Positions 58,581-64,000 of a stretch of DNA of 64,000 bases are shown one piece after another. The position numbers and the translations under genes are program-made. Source of the DNA: Xiphias gladius (taxonomy: Eukaryota > Chordata > Actinopteri > Istiophoriformes > Xiphiidae). The stretch is from assembly GCF_016859285.1 (NCBI RefSeq), contig NC_053421.1, positions 6,919,600-6,983,599 on the forward strand, written 5' to 3'. Each line of letters begins with the position of its first letter. Position 1 is the first letter of the stretch. Under the pieces are notes generated by a model. That model was not told where the DNA came from. It saw only the letters and a program-made list of their open reading frames with translations, and made no database searches.

Positions 58581-59192
58581 CCAGCCTGAAGAGTGTGATT
58601 TACGCAAAAGACAGTGGAAAAACATAGAGCCTCTTATTAGCCTGCAACTGCAGTGTTAGGTTGGATTGTCTGGTGTGCAGTTGCTCTGTAGCTCTTACTG
58701 GGTGTCACCATTTTCCAAAAACATGTTGTTAGAAAGGGTTATTTGCGGGTGTTGTTCATTCCTCTGTCATGTGCTACGTTGGTGTTACATTGTATTGTTG
58801 ATGTGTATGCACTGTGAAGAGCAGAGCCTAAGGCATGTGCAGTCTACGTGTGTAGATGTTTGCATGAGAAAATGTGTTTACATTTGGTTGGGTGTCAGGC
58901 TAGGTGAGACTGACAGTGACAGTGGCGCACATGGAGAGAGCATAAAGATTTAACCTCGACTGCTGGTAGATGAGCATTCCAGCACCACCTAATCAGTTTC
59001 TTACAACTGTCTCACACAGGGGGAGTGTGCTTTTCATTAACTGAGATTAAATCACATCTAATGCTTCAACAGCCCCGCCCCCCACCCACCCACATTTTAA
59101 AAATAGACAAATACATTTCAGAAAGGATTTCATCTTTTTGTTGGTGGCGGCTTGACAACCTGCTTTAATGCTCCAGCAGCATGACTTGGATG

Positions 59193-59367
59193 TCACGGCG
59201 TGTGGAAGAAAGAGGACATGTAAGGCGATGTTTTTGGACGCTGCCCTTTTCCTGATTCCACACCCACCTCCTCTTCACCAGCTCGCGACATGTTCTGAAG
59301 CAGCGCTGCTCTGCACCCGTCAGGGTTGATCACCGGCAAAGACAGGTTGAATATGGCACCCTGGAAT
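59193..59367 (-). other. Possible orphan terminal exon
   Basis: On the minus strand an acceptor-like ctgtcactgcag (59368-59379) opens a frame of 57 codons (FQGAIFNLSLPVINPDG at the start, SFFHTP at the end) that stops at 59193, with ATTAAA soon after. The phase it needs does not fit the USP45 exons visible upstream. I recognise no family. It may be a chance open frame. Confidence 0.2.
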
Positions 59368-59379
59368 CTGCAGTGACAG

Positions 59380-61564
59380 CCATGAGCAATGGTGGACAAC
59401 ATCTCGCTTAGAGCAAAAACAGGATGACATAAATTCCAAGGCAAAAAACACAAAATCCATTGTGATCCATCATCTACTAGTGCTACTGCACAAGAGAGGC
59501 TAAAACATAAAGATAAACAAGTCCTGTCAAATATTCGGTTCATAAATTAGATTTATTTTGATATAGTATGTAGTTATACTCATTCCAAGTGTTTATTATT
59601 TCAAAACTGAAATTAAATGTGATTTTCTGAAAACAAAAATCTGTCTTGAGGAAAAACCCTGCACGCATGAAGCACCATGAGTTTGTATTGTTATTAGTAT
59701 GTACAATTACATAAACTCCTTATTATTTCTGCTTACAGTAAGTAATACTGTACATAAATATGCCACACGTCACTCTTTGCATTTAATGCTGCATGTCTTT
59801 CTTCTCACCATGCACAGGTTTTTTTAAACCTGAAGCATAGGCACTGAATTTGTCCTTGTTTAGAAAGGAAACAATAAACTAGACTCTAATGCATATGTTT
59901 AACCCTTTCCTTTCTACTGTTTTGGCAAATGTCCAACAAGCAAGAAAAAGGTTTAAAATATTTTCATAGAAAAAGATGAACAGTTTATCTGACAGAGACA
60001 TTTCAAGAATAGGCAATACATTCATTAGAACATTAACCCATGCACATAACAGCAAAGATGTTTTTCTACTACGGCTTGAAGCCGTCAAGGTTTTCTTCAA
60101 AAATATTTTTATTATTTGCTCAACCTTATTGATAGCATTAGGGAATAAAAAAGTCAGTTTTGCAGTACTGACTCTTTGTCAAGCATCTTAATGGGTTTGT
60201 GTGTGCGCCTACAGAGTTACAGTAGAGCTGAAAGACAATAAAAGGCAAACAAGGTGCTTTGCTGTTGGGCTGATAAACATCCAGTTCATTTGTTTGTGCA
60301 ACGACACTCGGGAACCAAACTGATGACCTTGAGAGAACAAATGTTAAAGAAAGTCTGTATGAAGTAAACTCCTTGAGTGTTTGGTTTTGATTTTCTGCTC
60401 TGACATGCAGCTGCAAAACTCGTCTTTGGCAAATGTTACTGACTGATAGTCTTACATGTATACATTCTGATGTAAAAAAAGAACAATCCATTTAAAGTAG
60501 GTTATAAAATAACTGTTGTGCTACTCTTCAAAGGTGCTGTGTGCAACTATTTCAATCAGCTGCTCAATTTAAACTACTGGAAGATATGATAACTTAGTTT
60601 TTATTATTATCATAAATAAACAGGGCCAAGGCTGAGGCAATTAATAGCCTCTATACAAAACCATCGGTAGCGCTTGAGTTTCTCAAATGTATGACCATAT
60701 TTCCCATAAACTCTGTCATGACTGATATTGCTACCTGTCCTTATGCTCAGTCATGATGTCTTAAGTGAAAAGGACAAACATGTCTGAATTCATTGTTCTG
60801 CTACCGTTTCTTACCATCTATCATCTGCCATTACCAGAAACACTCAAGCACATTCCTCACCAAATCTGAGCAGACAATGTAAAATCTGTTGTGCAGAGCA
60901 CTGACAGAGGAGCTAATCTTCTTTCTGATGGTCCTGAGTTTTTACGTTAATTATACCAACTACACCAATTTAATCAGGCATTCGTAAACTGATTTGAAAA
61001 TGATACATGCAGCACCTTAAAACTACATTCTCCTGTCTCTTACTCACTCACACACTCACTCATACATGTGTGTATGTGCACACACATGTACATACAAACG
61101 CTATTGACATCAACTAGTCAGTGCTGAGCACAGTTTAGCATGCAATAACTCTGCTTATTTCCTGTTAGTTACTGTAGCAAACTCCTTCATGCAGTTTATA
61201 TCTCAGGCACATGATCGTGATAAGAGATAGATGATAAATTTAGAACAGCTCAGGTTCAATAACACTCTTTTCGCCTGACTACTTTTGAAACAGTGGGATT
61301 TTTATAATAGAAACATGAATGAAAATCGGGACTATATCAAAGCAGAAAATAATAACTTCAATATCTGATGTTAATCTTTTATATACCTAAGATACTTAAA
61401 AGTGGCCATTCTTCTCATGTAAGAAAAGTGAGTGTACAGTGAAGTCTTTCCCTTTTTCTTCCCTCCACCCACTCACAGATACAGTAGGAGGATTTGTACA
61501 GGCTGTACCAAAAACAATACAAAGCAAAACTCATTTTTAGGGAAAACTACTTTCACTGGTTACA
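59380..61564. other. Region downstream of USP45
   Basis: AT-rich sequence with only short open frames on both strands. It probably includes the USP45 3' UTR. No repeat family or RNA gene is evident to me. The stretch 57760-59190 is similar apart from the repeat noted at 58230-58580. Confidence 0.5.
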
Positions 61565-64000
61565 TTACAGCATTTCCTCGTAGAAGAGCAGATATGCCTG
61601 AGAGTTGAGTACCCTTGACTCTGGTACCGTCTGAACAGTGGTATCGCTGATGTACACCCACTGGCCCTGGGAGCTGCTGCTGGCCTCTCTCGCACCTAAG
61701 AAACATACAAAGTGTCAATATCATGGGGCACAAGGCTTCAATTGAGAAGTGTGTTCCCTATTTGGTTTGGCTTGTCGCGGGGTGATGATGTTGGAAATAG
61801 GTAAATATGGAAATAAAGAAAAAACAATAACGAAGCATTGTTTTACACTCATCCACTGGCAGCTGGCTTCTCTTATTTTTCAAGGCAGGCAAAAGCCCAT
61901 TGAGAGTATACAATGTTGTTCAAGGTACAGACATTTGGGAGAGCTATCATAGCATGGCTCCTCAACAACAAAGATACAACAAATCATGCTATCCCAAGAG
62001 AAAGATGGACCTAGCCAAACCTTACCAATGTTCTGCCTATGTGTGAGTGTGTGTATGCAGCTTAGGGGGACTGGCTGTGAGCGTGGAAGCAGCAGGAACA
62101 GGAAGAAGTGTCCACTTAAATCTTAAATCTCGAAGATAAGATTCTGTAATACTATATAAGAGACACTGTGTAATAAATAAGCAAACTTTAGTTTTCCAGT
62201 CTTACGAGGCCTGATGTGGGAAGCGAGGAGGGAAGGAGACTTTCTTTTATGTAGCACACATTTTCCCCAAGACGAGGTTGTAACATCATTCTGTAGAGAA
62301 GTATGTTTGTCTGCTTGATTTACAAGTGTCTCTGTATATCCATCAGCCACTGTGGACCAGATTTGACTCCCAACATGTTGCTACAAAACGCAAACATGGC
62401 CATCAGTGTAGGGAGCAAAATGTGACATCCTGTCCATAAAGTAGTTTAGCCTTTGTAAAATTTCCAGACACTGAATATCTTACTAGCCATTTAGACAATT
62501 CACTAAGTAGCTGACCATGAAAAAACAGGCTCATGCACATTTTTGTCACATTTCATTGCCAAATGAGTTAAATTTATACTGAGTACTTTGCCTAAGATAC
62601 TGCTGAGTATATAAATTGGCCATCCTGGCTCATCGCCAGTTTATTAAATTTAGAACATTGCATTTTGTTAACTTAATATTTTTAAGCAAAGTATCTAAAC
62701 GGCAATGTTGAGGTGAACTGGGGTGAGGAAATTTTAAACAGAATGAACACAAACGACAGAAGATAGAGCTGTGATAATGTTACAGTAGGTAGATACTGTA
62801 CCACATGATTGATTGACTATAGTCTGTCAGCAGTCGTTATAACATGTTTGAACACTCTGTCATCACCAACTAACGGCTTCAGTTAAATTATGTCAAGTCT
62901 TACATTAGCTTGCTAGTAACAAGGACAACCGCTTCTTTGAGTTTTCCAGCTAGCTTTCAGCACTTTTCTGTAAATCTGGACACTCTGCTTGAAAAGAGAA
63001 AAAGAAAAAGAGAAAAAAACATGGCTCTATAGAAAACAAAGACCCCTATTCATTGTGCCCTTTATAGAGAACAACTTCAAGCTGACAAGAAGTGAGGCCT
63101 TTGCAGCACAAATGCTGCCCGCTTTCATGAACTGCTCACAAATACACAGACGCAGAAAACAGAGAAAAGGTCTTAAAAGAGCTCAAGAAAGCTGAACCCT
63201 GACCTGACAAGTTCCTGTGTTGCGGTTCTGTTTTCCTCTGGGGAGAGCGCACTTTCACATATGCAGTGTAGTGCCCCCCCCGCATTGAGCCACTATGTTC
63301 CACAATCCCATAGAGACTGTAGAGGACACACTCACCAGCTGCCAGGTTCTAGAAGAAGTGAGAAAAAAGATTAGTAATAATGCGAAACAGAGCTAAAAAA
63401 GTAAAGATACAGAGAAAGAAATCTCCAGGAACAGTTCCAACCAAGGACATTCATTATAGACTGAACTAATGAAGCAAGGAATAAAAGAATCCTTCAGCAC
63501 TGTAAAAGTGAATTAGTAGTAAATGTAGGAGAGAGTTTAAAAACGACTTAATCATAGGTTTGTCGTAGAGTGGTTTCATTCACTTTCAAGTAAACAGAAT
63601 ATTTTTTGATTTTGGATTAGTTGCTTAATACCTTGCAGGATGCTGAACAGAATGGAGCCAGATCCAAGATCAGTGGAAAGTCAACATGGCGGTTCACCTT
63701 TCGTAGGTTCATCCCTGCCTTAAGATACAAAAACCGAAACGCAATGCACCGACATTTGGGCCTGTAGACTTAATCACAACCTTCAATATATCTGTTTAGG
63801 ATATGTCAAAAAACTGAGAACTGCATCAGATATAACAGCATTTGATTATCTGTTTGCTAAAATGGAGAGTGATGAAAAGGTTGTGTGTGGCTGCTAACCT
63901 GGTGGAAGCGTTTCAGATGCAATGTGATGACTGGAGGTAGTGAGGATATCAGCATTTGCTTCCTGGCGCTGGTGTAAATCTTCTCCACCTTCTTATCTAT
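61565..64000 (-). CDS. usp45: USP45, ubiquitin carboxyl-terminal hydrolase (C-terminal exons)
   Basis: Four minus-strand exons join in phase: 63899-64000 (continues off the right edge), 63632-63718, 63204-63348 and 61565-61695. Together they give 154 residues. They encode the C-terminal half of a USP catalytic domain: [57 protein letters not shown] with the catalytic His in GGHYTAY, then [20 protein letters not shown] and the end [11 protein letters not shown]. The USP16/USP45 group ends this way, and the neighbourhood with PNISR identifies USP45 over USP16. USP45 removes ubiquitin, with ERCC1 of the XPF-ERCC1 repair nuclease as a known substrate in mammals. The Cys box and zinc finger are outside the window. 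The two plus-strand genes on its left are convergent with it. Confidence 0.88.

Noticed and set aside
61565..61695. Assignment of the ubiquitin hydrolase exons to USP16
   Set aside because: The C-termini of USP16 and USP45 are similar, but the neighbourhood with PNISR and COQ3 and the [17 protein letters not shown] end favour USP45.

Overview
The window is nuclear DNA of a ray-finned fish, probably a percomorph teleost (inference). Coding exons are short, GT..AG introns separate them, several microsatellites are present, and interspersed repeats of types common in teleosts recur (Tc1-like elements, a hAT-type MITE, a LINE-like 3' tail). The proteins match vertebrate orthologues exon by exon. 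There are no bacterial or viral genes, no CRISPR array and no recognisable tRNA or rRNA gene.

Layout. On the minus strand, four genes known from human 6q16.2 are in the order FAXC (742-11174, 3' end off the left edge), COQ3 (14242-22090, complete), PNISR (about 22876-30750, complete) and USP45 (61565 to the right edge, C-terminal exons only). Between PNISR and USP45 lie the first coding exon of FBXL4 (52349-52845, plus strand) and four plus-strand copies of a gene I do not recognise. All but one of the gene-sized spaces are introns; the main intergenic stretches are described individually.

The unusual part is 33.0-57.8 kb. A unit of up to about 6.35 kb occurs four times (A 33001-38340, B 39286-44000, C 44501-49390, D 54001-57760). 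Each carries exons 2-7 of the same gene. The predicted protein has a helical N-terminal part, a Q6 tract, a long Pro/Glu/Ser/Thr tail made of degenerate repeats, and a short Cys-Cys C-terminus. Only copy C retains exon 1 with the initiator ATG (592 aa). Copy A is open from an internal Met (562 aa). Copy B has two 1-base deletions and runs into a gap. Copy D has two in-frame stops in a shortened tail. Three 500-N gaps all touch this array, so copy number and order are provisional.

The conserved genes have unrelated roles: COQ3 in ubiquinone synthesis, FBXL4 in mitochondrial quality control, PNISR in nuclear speckles, USP45 in deubiquitination, FAXC as a metaxin/GST-like membrane protein. Their proximity reflects old synteny, not an operon. 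Compared with the human order (FBXL4-FAXC-COQ3-PNISR-USP45), FBXL4 is displaced and the array sits beside it, which suggests a local rearrangement, an assembly error, or both.
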